Source: Amphibalanus amphitrite | Taxonomy: Eukaryota > Arthropoda > Thecostraca > Balanomorpha > Balanidae | Assembly (NCBI RefSeq): GCF_019059575.1 | Contig: NW_024881976.1 | Coordinates: forward strand, 394,001 to 458,000 | Reading direction: 5' to 3' | DNA length: 64,000 nt | In this document: positions 37,968 to 48,839 of the stretch, piece by piece | Layout: every line of letters starts with the position of its first letter | Position numbering within the stretch: position 1 is the stretch's first letter | The notes under the pieces: generated by a model | The model's input: only the letters and a program-made list of their open reading frames with translations | What the model was told of the DNA's origin: nothing | Databases searched by the model: none | Made by a program: the position numbers and the translations under genes

Positions 37968-37969
37968 TA

Positions 37970-38140
37970 CAGAACCAAATCAATGCCTCAATTGCTCATT
38001 GTTTTCTTACAATAAGTCCCTCCTCTGCCAATCGCACTAAAGTATCTACTGTCACAATGCAGTGTGCGTCATGATTTCTCAACTCTATGCTTACAATATA
38101 TTTCCATTTGTCAATCACATATTGTTTTTTTTTTTTACAG
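37970..38140. other. Short spacer ending in an acceptor-like T run
   Basis: A T run at 38125-38136 followed by ACAG looks like a splice acceptor, but the sequence after it fits a retroelement relic better than a host exon. Confidence 0.25.
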
Positions 38141-39170
38141 GCTTTCCGGTTATGACTGAGGCCGGCATCTCACCTGTCCTGGCTACGCCAAATCACTGCG
38201 GATGCCAGATGCCGAGGACCGGAGAGCCAACCGCTTTGAGGCGTGAGCTCTGTGACGTGGCTCGAGTGACGGCTACGGCGCCGTCGACCTGGTTGAATAG
38301 CTGGGGCCTGGACGAGGGTGCCCTTAGTACGGTGGCCAATCGGTTACGTCCGAGGGGCGCTCGAACACGCTGCCGTCGCGTGGCTGCCGGCGGCCGCCCC
38401 CTCGCACGTGAATCTTCTGGAGCGAGGACTGTGAGAGGCGGCCGCATCATCACCTGTGTCCGCGCTCAACACCGTGCCACGCACTAATGGCGGAAGCCCG
38501 ACTTTCTCCGATGGAGGAGAGAAGCTGGACGCTGGCTGCCAGGCTGCTGGGGAGGGCGCTGGCTCTGCCATCAGGGGGCCCCCTGCGCGCGACCGCCAAG
38601 GCCTCGGCACCGGCGCGCCTGTCTTCGGTCCGAGGCTGCAGATTGCGAGGCCGCCAGGCCTGGGCGAGAGCGAGAATCCCACCGTGTCAACAGACGGCTG
38701 GCGTCACCTTCCGGTTGGACGTGTGCCCGATCCGGGCTGGGGACACGGCGGCGGAAAGGGAAAGCGTGGCTACGCTGCACCTCGCGTTCCTGCCCCTGTG
38801 TGCTGTCCGGCTTTGGACGGACGGATCTGCGGAGGGCGGAGTCTTCAGGTGCTGGGCGGGAGCCGTGCTGGTCTGGCTGTATTTGTATTTGTATTTGTAT
38901 TTATATTTAAGAGCGATCCACATACAAAGTGCGTGGCGATTACTGCTCAGAATCCGTATCCGCGGCTGCTAATCTAATCATTCAAAACATTTGCACATTC
39001 ACTCACGTCAAAACAAGGACAAGGCTGGACGAAGAGGCCGAGGAACTGCGGGCCCCGGCCGGAGAGCTGTGCTTTAGCTACCGCGCGGAGATGGTGGCGC
39101 TGGTGACCGGTCCGGAGACCCTACTCGGAAGAGACGGAGACCAGGACCTGCGTTCCGTACCTATCTGCTA
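38141..39170 (+). pseudogene. Degraded non-LTR retrotransposon, RNase H region, interrupted
   Basis: The frame open at 38487-38880 ends with LPLCAVRLWTDGSAEGG and WAGAVLVW, the first catalytic block (TDGS) of an RNase HI domain as in R1-group or related LINEs. The next block, APAGELCFSYRAEMVAL with the second catalytic Glu, appears at about 39050-39105 in another frame. Between them (about 38881-39000) lies foreign DNA starting with TTTGTATTTGTATTTGTATT, the look of a reversed 3' tail of another LINE or SINE. Upstream GC-rich DNA (38141-38486) may be more of the same ORF. The RT and the rest of the element are missing. Confidence 0.5.
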
Positions 39171-39739
39171 ACTGTGCGGTGGTGCTGGTGTAGTGCAGCA
39201 TTTTTGGATGGATAGCTACATTTCACGATTAAATAGCTGTTACGTTTCAGTGCAGGTGGCGTGACGAACAATGTGGTAGTTATCTGTTGGCCACTTCTGC
39301 GGCCGCTGCTATTTCCTACTCGAAGGCGGGCGCGCTGTTTGGCTGGGCCGCCAGGATGTTCCCATTATGTGTCGACGACAAAGCGAGTATATTCATGTTC
39401 TTTTAATGCACAGAGGTCTGTTGTATATTTGAAGTTTTATTTTAAGTTGACGATTGCGAAGGGCAGATTCATCTTCTCTCTTTCATTTGTGTTGCCACTT
39501 TATCGTTCATGTTTGTTATAAGTGTCCATGCGGCTTGGTTGTCATCTTTATTCGTGAACTTTGCTGGTGAAATTCGTGAACATGCTGGTGATCAATGCAA
39601 TACACTTTTGGTTAATAATGCTGCTTTAGCTCTGATCCTTTGTGGTATGTCTTGACTGTACTACTGCGATAGCGATTTTTCCTCACCAAAATATGCAGGC
39701 AACCAATGTAAATGCTGCCAAAAGTTTGTTATTACGTGA

Positions 39740-39741
<2 letters not shown>
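39171..39741. other. No gene recognised
   Basis: AT-rich DNA next to the 3' tail of the LINE; no repeat identified. Confidence 0.35.

Positions 39742-39778
<37 letters not shown>
39742..39778 (-). repeat. (AAT)n 3' tail of the LINE
   Basis: A TTA repeat of about 12 units on the plus strand, at the expected end of the 3' UTR. CR1-group elements usually end in a short microsatellite rather than poly-A. Confidence 0.75.
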
Positions 39779-39962
39779 GTCAAACATCCACCAACCACAG
39801 AACAGTGGGCATTACGGTGGCATAGCACAAACAGACGCACACATGCATACAATTTCACACACATTCATATATGAACACTTAATCGACTAACACAATATTC
39901 GGCGCAGTGTGAAGCAATCCATACGCGAAGATATAAATAACCATGTGTCCCATGTATGACAA

Positions 39963-40751
39963 TTAAACTGTGTGCTCCTTTGTTTGAAGATATTTAATCA
40001 ATTCCTTTTTAGATGCACTTCTTATCTGTGTCGGCAAACTGTTCCACAATTTTGAACCCTGGTATGATAAGGAGCGTTTTAAGAAGTCAGTTTTAGGAGC
40101 AATAAGATCAAGGTTACAAGCCTGTCTCGTATTACGTTCCGATTTCCTGGTCCTAAAGAGGGATGAAAGTAACGGCGACATGGTTTCTGGATAGAGTAGG
40201 CACTGGCGAACAACGGTGAGGACAGCAATATTGCATTCCAACTCGAGGTCACCGCGCCATGCAATATTTTGATGTTCTCTACCTGCGATGCGCCGCGCAA
40301 ATTTGACAATTTTTGATATTCTCTTCCTCTGAGCCAGACCACATGTGCCCCAAAGAGACACACAGAAGCGAAGATGAGGAAGAACTAGAGCATTTATCAA
40401 TAATACGATGGTTTTGGGAGGTAACACATGACGAAGGTGACTTAGGCGGATTAACATGCCTATACATCGGCCTACGACGCTGTCAATATGACTGCTCCAG
40501 GTGAAACAACTGTCTATTGTCACGCCTAGACTCACCAATGTACTTTTGACGGGTATCACAGCATCAAAGATAGTAATGCTCCGCAAGTTGATTCGCCTCA
40601 AAATAGTTTTAGAGCCAAAAACAGCTACTTGTGATTTACTGACATTGATCGTCAGGCGATTTCGAGAGAACCATACACGAAGCCTGTTCAGCAATGTTTG
40701 AAGACGATTTATAATGTCATCAATGTCTTGAGGTTTACCTGAAACAATTAT
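39963..40751 (-). pseudogene. LINE ORF2, C-terminal part after an in-frame stop
   Basis: Continues the ORF2 frame directly after the TAG at 40752-40754, with no frameshift. It starts IIVSGKPQD, then NRLTINVSKSQVAVFG (the region after the catalytic box), the thumb-like segment with YLGV-like SLGVTID, and ends at TAA 39963. The single stop right after the YADD box would truncate the RT unless suppressed, so this copy is probably not autonomous. The bases around it are otherwise well conserved, suggesting a recent nonsense change or a sequencing error. Confidence 0.85.
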
Positions 40752-42922
40752 CTAAGTATCATCTGCGTATTGGACTAGGGAGCCCAAGTTATTGGCAACA
40801 GAAGTCATATCATTGACAAACAAATTGAACAACGTTGGGCCCAAGACACTGCCTTGCGGAACACCTGATGAGACCTTGCCTCTAAAATCATCACAGCCTC
40901 GAACATACTGACATCTCTCAGCAAGGTAGCTCTCAAACCAGGGGTGTTCAATTCCGTAATGAGAAAGTTTTTGAAGCAATATACTGTGATCAACAGAATC
41001 AAAGGCTCTGCTCAGATCTAATGACACCAAGATACATATTTTGCCGCTATCGATGGTGGACCGAATTGACTCTGTCAACGCAATGAGAGCATGGTTTACG
41101 GAATGACCAGGTCGGAATCCAAACTGCTCGTCCGATAACAGACAACAGTCTTCTAAATATGTCTTAAGCTGAAGTGAAACAACTCTTTCAAGAATCTTAG
41201 ACACAACGTTTAACAGAGAAATCGGTCTGTAATTAGTCGCATCCCTGGGGTCACCTTTACCCTTAAAAATAGGGACAACTTCTGCAGTTTTCCAACACAG
41301 TGGTATGGTACCGCTGTTGATGGAGGCGTTCAAAATACGCAAAAGCGGCAGAAGCTGCCTGCCTGAGAAAGACTTAAATAAAAATGTAGGCAGCTTATCG
41401 GGACCAGCTGATGAATGCATTTTGAGCGAACGCACTACAGAACGAAGTTCGGCCAGCGTTGCTGGACGAAGATCAAATTTGGTGGATAAAACTCTAGTTG
41501 GACCAGAAACAACGTCAGTGTCATTCCTATTCCCAACAACATTAGCACTGGTGGATGAATTAGACCCTAACGAACAGAAGAAGTCATTAAATGACTGTGC
41601 TGTATGCTTATCTAGGACCTGAGTGGCCTTTGACCTACCCAAGGTCGAATTTATCAGATCCCACGTATCTCTGCTGGATGAATGAGTTGTGATACTGGAC
41701 TCAAATTTTAAACGTCGCTCTGAGGAGATGGCACTCCTTACCTGCCGGCGCATGCGCTTATAAAGAGCAATGTCAGCTGGGGAACCAGAGACACGAGACA
41801 CACGCAGCTGAATAGTTGCTGAACGGATAAGCTGTCTTGTTTCAGCTGAAATACCAAAACCAGATTTATGTTTAAGTGAAATAGTAATGAATGGGGCATG
41901 ACGATCGATGACAGGAGTTACAGAGTCTGTCCACCCTTTCCATGCCTCATCAAGAGAAGTATCATCACCTATTTGTGACCAGGAAATCGTCCGTAAATCT
42001 CTAGAAAATGACTCAAAATCGATATTTTTCCAGTTGCGGAATGTTATTGCTTTGGGTTTCACTTTAGTTCTCCTTACTTTAATTTTTGCTATAACTAAGT
42101 TATGATCGGATGCAATACAGTCTAGCGAAGAGCATTCTGTCACAATAGAAGAATCACTAACAAGAACTATGTCAATGAGGGTGGAACTAGAGCTTGTAAT
42201 GCGGGTCGGGTGGCTGACGCACTGTTGCAGTCCAGTATTGCCGATGACAGAAAGCAGTGATCGAACGTGGGGAAGGTTTGGTTGAAGCAGATCACAGTTT
42301 AAGTCGCCACACAATACAACACATTTACCTGCCGATAAGAGCTTTTGAATCGATAGCTCTAGCGCCTCAAAATCTAATTTAATGCCATCGTACTTGGGCG
42401 GTCTATAAACACAACCTATGGCCAGTGCTCGGTTATGGCCACACTGTACATTTATCCAAGTTAACTCAAGCCGGCTGGAGCCATGAAGAGCCGGGCTAGA
42501 GAGTTTCGAGAACGTAAGGTCATTGCGGCAGTAGATGGCTACACCGCCGCCCTTCTTCCTCGACCTATCGACTCTACTGGCCAACTTCATACTGGCAATG
42601 GGTACATCAGGCTCACCCCTCCTTAGCCAAGTCTCTGTAAGGCACAACACATCAATGTGGTGACGCTTAACATAATCTGACACAATATCTGATGAGGGTG
42701 TCAAAGATCTTACGTTCAGGTTACCTACTGATAAGACGTATTTTGATGACGGCACGCGACTATGGCTGATGCTGGTACCCAGCACTCTACATGGACTCGA
42801 GACCAAGGCAGCGGCTACTGATGGCAAGGAAGGCGAGGTACGAGACGCGGGGACTGGGGAACCTGACGATTCCTTGGCTGGCTTATTAACTACACTATGT
42901 TTGGGTCTTCGGTGCTCAGACC
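40752..42922 (-). CDS. LINE ORF2: AP-type endonuclease and reverse transcriptase
   Basis: Nicks target DNA and primes reverse transcription. Numbering from the TTG codon at 42827: endonuclease motifs N38 (LNVRSL), E65 (LTETWL), Y141 (CVYRPP), D175/N177 (GDLNCD) and S240-D241-H242 (SDH). RT motifs follow: [57 protein letters not shown] and Y687ADD, with the stop at 40752 after Thr691. There is no ATG near the front. The frame stays open upstream of 42827 and overlaps the end of ORF1 at a slippery heptamer, so translation by -1 frameshifting is possible; reinitiation is the alternative. An in-frame TAG splits the ORF after the catalytic box. Confidence 0.9.
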
Positions 42923-45007
42923 CTATAAAAAAGTATTTCCTGTCAACTGTAAGATCGATCTGAGGGTCTGCGTGGCACCCTCCCTATTGTAGTGAACTGC
43001 GTCTCTCGCTAATACGCTGAATCTACAGCTGTGCAGAGCCTGCCGCAAGTCAATAAATTTGATGTCAGGACTCTGTGAGCAGAGAGTGCGCAGCCTATTG
43101 TTGACGCTCTCAGATCTGCTGTAGATGAAGGATCCGGTGTCCTTTCTTGGGATTATACTACATATAAACACATCGTTTACACCATCCCTACGCTTAGTTT
43201 GGTCAGCTAAACTGAATATGTCCTTTGCGACCAGTTCGGATCCTTTGCGAGTTACGTCATTAGTCCCAGCATGTATAACAACCCGTTTAGCACCACATTT
43301 GCGTATGGCCTGGCTGATGTCCTGTCTCACGTGCTCGGTAGTGGCACCTGAGATGGAGTGAAAAGCGGGTTTACTGGGGCCGCGTTCACTCATTCCCTCG
43401 AGGCGCCTCACGTTGGAGTCACCGATCACCAGCAAAGACGTCCCTGCATTAGCGGGCTGGCGACCGGCGTGCCGTTCTCCAGCGGTCGTCCGGTGTTGGC
43501 GAGATAAGTCCTCAGCTGTCAGTAGCTGCTGTGTGTCAGCCTCTGCTGGGTACTGGGCATGACACGCTGAAGAGCGTTCAGGTTGACAGCCGTTCTGCTG
43601 CTGCAATGAATGAACCAGCTGCCTCACCTGACTGATGTCTTCAGCCATCCTGTCCATTTTAAGTTGTGTCAGTCGCACTGCCTCCATCACATCCATCAGA
43701 GTGACCGCCAGGAATGATGGTCCAGGCACAGGCTCAGATGGCTCAGTCGGCGGCGACCGATTGTGTGACAGTGGCTTCTCGGACGGCGGCTGGGAAGGCA
43801 CAGATAGCGGCTGTGGCAGCTCTGATGGCGGCTGCTGCCTCTCAGGTGGCGGCGGCTGCTGCTGCTCGGATAGCAGCTGCCGCTTCTCGGGTGGCGGCTG
43901 CTGCCTCTCAGGTGACGGCTGCTGCTGCTCGGGTGGCGGCTGCCACTGCTCGGGTGGCGGCTGCTGCTGCCTCTCAGGTGGCGGCTGCTGCCTCTCAGGT
44001 GGCGGCTGCTGCCTCTCAGATGGCGGCTGCTGCTGCTCAGGTGGCGGCTGCTGCCTCTCGGGTGGCGGCTGCTGCCTCCCAGGTGGCGGCTGCCGCCTCT
44101 CGGGTGGCGGCTGCTGCCTCTCAGGTGGCGGCTGCTGCTGCTCGGGTGGCGGCTGCTGCCTCTCGGGTGGCGGCTGCTGCCTCTCAGGAGGCGGCTGCAG
44201 CCTCTCTGGTGGCGGCTGCTGGTGCTCGGTTGGCAGCTGCTGCCTCTCGGGTGGCGGCTGCTGCCTCTCGGGTGGCGACTGCTGCCTCTCGGGTGGCGGC
44301 TGCTGCCTCTCGGGTGGCGGCTGCTGCCTCTCAGGAGGCGGCTGCTGCCTCTCTGGTGGCGGCTGCTGGTGCTCGGTTGGCAGCTGCTGCTGCTCGGGTG
44401 GCGGCTGCTGCTGCTCGGATGGTGAGCCTATGTGGTTACGGAGGGCGCGTGCGGAGCCATCACCACGATCACCACCTGTAGGCTGTAATGGTGAGCCTTG
44501 TAGATGTGACTGGTGATTGTCACAGTCCTGAGAATGAATAGGACATATCCATTCTGTGATAAGTTCACCGATCCTCTGTTCCTCACAGCGACTATGAACG
44601 AAACTGCAGCAGTCAGCAAATGTGCACTTGATCACTGCATTTGCTCTAGTGCGGGACCGCAACACGAGTCGATCGGAGGCCTTGTTACACACCATGCATG
44701 TTGAAGACTCGTCAGTTCTTTGAGCACTGCATGCGCGTTCAATATCAGTGTCGTTCACAGCATGCGTTGGGCCAGGGTTGAGCTCCACGTCACCAGCTAA
44801 TAGTAGTAAGAGGACAAGATACAAACGTCTATTGTCATACTTGCGGTGGTGTCGCTTGCAGGGAGCTGGGCGTGGGAGTATGACGGTCAGCTGAGCAGGG
44901 ACCCTGCAGCTAGACCAGGGTGAGTACTCCACGGTATCTTGCCTTTGACTCACAGCGGTCAAAATCACAGCTGTAAGCAGTACGTATGTGTAGACCCTTC
45001 CGAACAT
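42923..45007 (-). CDS. LINE ORF1 with 2A-like motif, PHD-like finger and SGNH esterase
   Basis: 694 residues. Residues 8-20 are hydrophobic. Residues 62-80 run from a leucine-rich stretch into GDVELNPGP, the consensus of 2A ribosome-skipping peptides, so P80 would start the downstream product. A PHD-like finger follows (C104, C107, C128, C133/C134, H138, C141, C155, H158). About 195-400 is a QQPPPER heptad-like repeat. The C-terminal domain is an SGNH hydrolase/esterase: GDS with S531, GTND with N583, and D669-H672. PHD and esterase in ORF1 are known from CR1-group LINEs, where the esterase may act on membranes or lipids. The start at 45007 is the first ATG of a long open frame. It ends TTT TTA TAG, overlapping the ORF2 frame. 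Confidence 0.88.
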   Translation of the reverse strand: MFGRVYTYVLLTAVILTAVSQRQDTVEYSPWSSCRVPAQLTVILPRPAPCKRHHRKYDNRRLYLVLLLLLAGDVELNPGPTHAVNDTDIERACSAQRTDESSTCMVCNKASDRLVLRSRTRANAVIKCTFADCCSFVHSRCEEQRIGELITEWICPIHSQDCDNHQSHLQGSPLQPTGGDRGDGSARALRNHIGSPSEQQQPPPEQQQLPTEHQQPPPERQQPPPERQQPPPERQQPPPERQQSPPERQQPPPERQQLPTEHQQPPPERLQPPPERQQPPPERQQPPPEQQQPPPERQQPPPERRQPPPGRQQPPPERQQPPPEQQQPPSERQQPPPERQQPPPERQQQPPPEQWQPPPEQQQPSPERQQPPPEKRQLLSEQQQPPPPERQQPPSELPQPLSVPSQPPSEKPLSHNRSPPTEPSEPVPGPSFLAVTLMDVMEAVRLTQLKMDRMAEDISQVRQLVHSLQQQNGCQPERSSACHAQYPAEADTQQLLTAEDLSRQHRTTAGERHAGRQPANAGTSLLVIGDSNVRRLEGMSERGPSKPAFHSISGATTEHVRQDISQAIRKCGAKRVVIHAGTNDVTRKGSELVAKDIFSLADQTKRRDGVNDVFICSIIPRKDTGSFIYSRSESVNNRLRTLCSQSPDIKFIDLRQALHSCRFSVLARDAVHYNREGATQTLRSILQLTGNTFL
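42926..42932 (-). promoter_or_regulatory. T TTT TTA slippery heptamer at the ORF1/ORF2 overlap
   Basis: In the ORF1 frame the last bases read ac-T TTT TTA TAG. This is an exact X XXY YYZ heptamer for -1 frameshifting, and the -1 frame is ORF2, open from here to the RT. A downstream stem-loop or pseudoknot was not identified by eye. Confidence 0.45.
43800..44430 (-). repeat. Coding 21-bp-type repeat in LINE ORF1
   Basis: About 30 units of 18-24 bp encode [14 protein letters not shown] and variants. The frame is kept throughout. Low-complexity Pro/Gln linkers between PHD and esterase are variable and could aid RNA binding or condensation; that is inference. Confidence 0.9.
44768..44830 (-). 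other. 2A-like ribosome-skipping sequence in ORF1
   Basis: Encodes ORF1 residues 60-80, ending GDVELNPGP. The D-V-E-x-N-P-G-P consensus is complete. 2A-like sequences near the N terminus are established for several APE-type LINEs of invertebrates, sometimes doubling as signal sequences. Confidence 0.8.
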
Positions 45008-46389
45008 GGTTCAGACTCCGTTTAGTTCAAGACGAATAACTTGCTAGTGAACATATATGTCACTATGTAGTGTCACATTCAAAGTTGGTGACTACTCGAA
45101 GAAGACGTCTTGCAACAACGTCACGTTCTTGGTCAAATCAGGGTCTTGCAAGGGTTTTAGGAATTTATTCAGGCCAAAATTCCACAAAACACACCAAAAT
45201 TGGAGAACGATATTGAAAATAATTCTCACCTTTAGGACTTATCTTCGCGGCCCATAACAGATAAAGCTTGAGCGAATCTACGTACATTCAAGACAGCTTG
45301 TAGTCAAACGTCATATCTTCATACGAAGAGTTCAAAAACCAGCGCCAAATCATGCCACAGGTGCGCCGAAGACATCGTGGAGGTAAGACAGTCCTTTTTA
45401 ATAATTATACGAACTTAATTGCGTCGAAACACTATGCAACCTGTCTTATGCAACAGAGAAAGACGTTCGCAATAGGAGATGCCCAATAACACTGCTAAAA
45501 CCTTCAGCAAATATTCGATTTCTATCAGAGCTTTTGATGTCTAAAAAGCAACCGACGACGAATCGAATGTCGAATGTATCTAAGAAACATCGAGTTCCTG
45601 AACGTGGTCGTGTACTACGTAACCGGAAACTCAATAGGACGCAGAATTCTGTGAAGCAAAACTACAGAAGTGAGGCTGGCCACGCCAAAATTAAGTGAGA
45701 TGTGTCTAGCCTTTCTTCAGCCGCCAAGGCTTCGATAGACTATCCCCGGGTTCGGTGTCTCTCGAACTACGAAGATTCAACGTCGTCCGGCCAATCCTGG
45801 TTAAGGTCAGCGGGGATTTAGCTGTGGTTATGGAACAGGATTGGCCGTCCGAGAGACTCCGAAACTGGGGTATGTTGCAGCACAGCTATGTCGACCGAGT
45901 GTCGTCGCAAGCTGCACCACTAGACGAGAACAAATAAAACCGTCCCGTCCTAGGCTGACTAGGCTTAGCTAGGTGGCAGCACAGTCGCGCCGGCAGGGGG
46001 CAGTGCCACAACCAGCCGACTGATTCGTGTGACGTCAGAACCGGTGCCTCCCTGGGCGCGGCGATACCTAGGCCGCGTGGGGGTTACACTGGTGTTCGGG
46101 AAGGGCTATGTCAACGCGAGGCAGGCCGCGGGGGAGCCGGTTGCGGCGCCGGTCCGTATTTGTCGGCGCCTAGCAGTGCAGCGGTGCGTTTATGGCGGAG
46201 GGAGGGGAAGCGGTGTAGTGTCGGCAAGGCCGCACACAGGAGAGGGCACACGGGCCTCCCCCCATTCGAGTTGGGGCCCCTAATCTTTAGACCGCCGAAG
46301 ACCATGTAAAATGAACTGAAATAATGATTAAAAAGACCGGGAGGGCCCATCTCGTTCCCCAGCAGGCCCATACGAGTCCATAAATGCCC
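45008..46389. other. LINE 5' flank or 5' UTR, then no gene recognised
   Basis: The first few hundred bases may be the element's 5' UTR. 45960-46270 is GC-rich. No conserved ORF. Confidence 0.35.
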
Positions 46390-47520
46390 AGTAGCGCAGC
46401 CAGGGGTATTGTGGTGAAATTTCAATGGCCCTCAAAAGACCTCAAAGGGCCCACAGATGGGGTCACCGGGTCCTCAGATGGTCTCGAAGGGCCCTCGGTT
46501 AGCGTCAAATGGCCCTCATCTGGTGTCAAAGGGCCCTCAGATGGCCAAATGAAGGGCCACAAGATGGCCTCAAAGGGCCCTCAGATGGGTTCAAAGGGCT
46601 CTCAGCCAACGTTAAACCTACCTCAGAAGACCTTACAGGGCGTCAAAGGGCCCTAAGCCTGCGTCAGAGGGCCCTGAGCTCGCGTCAAACGACCCTCTGA
46701 AGGCCTTAAAGAGTCCTTAGCTTGTGTCAGAGGGCCCCCAGCTGGTGTCAGTGAGCCCTCCTCAGCTGGCGCCAAAAGTCCATCTGAAGGCCTCAAACGG
46801 TCGTCAGCTGGAGTACAACGGTCCTCAGATGCCGTCACGCGGCCCTCAAAAGCCTCAAGGAGCCCTTATAAGGTCTCAAAGGGCCCTCATTTGGCCTCAA
46901 AAGGCCCTCACCTAGCGTTAACCGGACTTCAGAAGGCCTTAAAGGGCCCTTATCTGGTGTCAGAGGGCCCCCAGCTAGTGTCAGAGGGCCCCCCGGCCCT
47001 CAGTTGGCGCAAAATGGCCATCAGAAGGTCTCAAACGGTCCGTAACTGGAGTCCAACCGCAACGGTCCTCAGGTGCCGTCAAGCGGCCCTCAAAAAGCTT
47101 CAAAGGCCGCTTAGAAGGCAGCAAAGGGCCCTCATATGCCCCCCAAGGGTCCTCTGCTGGCGTCAAACGGACCTCAGAAGGTCTCAAAGGGCGTCAAAGG
47201 GCCCTGAGCTCGTGTCAAATATAAAAGCGCCCTTAGTTGGTGTCAGGAGGCCCCCAGTTGGTGTCAGCGTGCCCTCAGCTGGTGTCAGAGAGCCCTCAGT
47301 TGGCATCTACTGGCCATCAGAAGGCCCCAAACGGTCCTCAGATGGCGTCCAACGGTCCTCAGCTGACGTTAAGAGGCCCTCAAAAAGGCCTTAAAGACCC
47401 CTCGGCTGCTGAAGAGGCCCTTAGCCTCAAAGGAAACTCAAGAGACGTTAAACGGCCCTAAAAAGGCTTGAAATGGCCCTCTGCTGGTGGCAAAGGGCTC
47501 GCATATGACATCAATAACAG
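46390..47520. repeat. Minisatellite of GGGCCCTCAGATGG units
   Basis: Imperfect 25-32-bp units such as GTCAAAGGGCCCTCAGATGG, with higher-order blocks. In reverse orientation it resembles 14238-15000. Confidence 0.87.
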
Positions 47521-47544
47521 CTTTGTCAAAAACGGACCTGAGAG

Positions 47545-47730
47545 ACCTTGCCGGTCCCTGGTTATAAGGGACTCCTGTCTCTTGCAGTAACCTGAGTGGC
47601 CCACGTTTACTGAGGGGCCCCTGGTTATTGAAGGAGTCCCTGGTTATTGGAAGGACCCCTGGTTATCAGAGGGTTCCCTGGTCACCTGGTGGGTCCCTGA
47701 TCAATTGAAACCTCCCGATCATCTGAGCGC
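47545..47730. repeat. Short minisatellite of CCCTGGTTATTG units
   Basis: Seven or so units, such as GGTCCCTGGTTATAAGGGAC and CCCCTGGTTATTGAAGGAG, with 20-24-bp spacing. Confidence 0.75.
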
Positions 47731-48290
47731 CCCCTGATTGCCTTGGTCTTGGCGTTGGCGTACAGTTTAAAGTCGTCGGCACACTGCGGCCTCCTCTTTC
47801 TCAACAAGTCCCTCTATTTCTTCTGCAGCGAGGGCGATTTCGTCAAAATACTCCTCCATCGCGAAGCCTCGTGCGCAGACGCAATCTTCGGGGCGCTCGC
47901 TGCGCCAACTCTCGACGACAACTGACGGGCTCCAAATGGAACAGATGGACTCCGAAACGAACGCGGGAATGCCGACACATGATCCCTCCAAATTTACAGA
48001 GGAGGAGATGTCCCTGACAGCCCCTTTGCAATAGGCGTCACTTTTACACTATAGACGTATGGGGAATTCGACCTTATCGACATGGTACTACGAGGTCAGC
48101 TGATCTGCTTGGCATTTAAATCGTAGTAAAACTGGCATTTAAACGCTGCGAAACAACTTACGTACAACGTAGCTCCGATTTGCCCCTCTTTCTTTTTCAT
48201 CCCTCCGATTTTCTTCCGATCAAGAGAAGTTTCGTACCGAGAGAAGTTTCGCAGCTACGTCCGATATAACTTACGATAGCACGGATCCCC
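47731..48290. other. Possible small coding relic on the minus strand
   Basis: Minus-strand codons 47991-47767 end with an acidic, helix-like stretch EEYFDEIALAAEEIEGLVEK followed by EEAAVCRRL and a stop. It looks more protein-like than its surroundings, but I cannot assign it. It could be a transposase N terminus or chance. Confidence 0.2.
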
Positions 48291-48480
48291 CCAGCCTAAG
48301 ACTGAGCGTAGTATGAAGGATTCACGCTGCGACTTATTGCCGAAATTTGAATCCAGGAAAGACTTGTACATTTCAGACCGTAAGATCCACCATGAGATAG
48401 ATCCCAACTGATTGTCATACTAGCAGCGACTGAAGTCAGAGGCGACCGAACGTTTACATACGTTCTGGATTTTTTTCTCC
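48291..48480 (+). repeat. Dispersed repeat, direct copy at 53994-54165
   Basis: Shared text: GGATTCACGCTGC, GATCCACCATGAGAT, CCAACTGATTGTCATAC / CCAACTAATTGTCATAC, CATACGTTCTGGATTTTT. Confidence 0.85.
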
Positions 48481-48839
48481 ACAAATCACCTTAAATTCGA
48501 TGTCTATAGTGCGCGCAGCCCCTACTTGTGGTGTGGACATTGGTGACTGCATGAGTGCCAGATGGATGAGGCGTGAGACTGTCCCATATAGTGGCACTAA
48601 GGTAAAGGATGTCCTCGGCCGACGTAGTATAGAAGACGACCTTTGATGATGTGAGTGTGCATGATCGACTTTGAATAAGCGCCATAGATACCTGCTCATC
48701 TCACATCTCACCGAACATTCGCCTTGCGTAATCCCCAGACAAAATATCTACAATGAGGGACAGGTCAATTTTGCGACCTCTCCATTACCTACCTATTAGT
48801 TAAACCGCGCCGTGCTGGTGGCCTGTGTCTTTCCGTGTC
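48481..48839. other. No gene recognised
   Basis: Partly shared with 54180-54230; otherwise featureless. Confidence 0.3.

Larger units (their letters stand above)
39742..45007 (-). mobile_element. CR1/L2-type LINE, nearly complete, minus strand
   Basis: Two-ORF non-LTR retrotransposon. 5' to 3' on the minus strand: ORF1 (45007-42923), ORF2 in the -1 frame (ending at 39963), a 3' UTR of about 180 bp and an (AAT)n tail. The APE-type endonuclease, the RT, the PHD-like finger with esterase in ORF1, and the microsatellite tail all fit the CR1 group. The 5' border lies above 45007 and is not resolved; no target duplication was found. Only one internal stop was seen in the ORFs, so the copy is young. 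Confidence 0.88.

Noticed and set aside
38125-38487. Host exon starting after the T-run and ACAG at 38140
   Set aside because: No recognisable protein; it continues into a LINE RNase H relic, which explains the GC-rich open frame better.
43635-44516. Long plus-strand ORFs rich in Gly/Cys/Ser or Ala opposite LINE ORF1
   Set aside because: They are the complement of the QQPPPER repeat; the minus frame has recognisable domains on both sides.
46891-47394. 167-codon plus-strand ORF
   Set aside because: Encoded by the GGGCCCTCA minisatellite; composition is set by the repeat.
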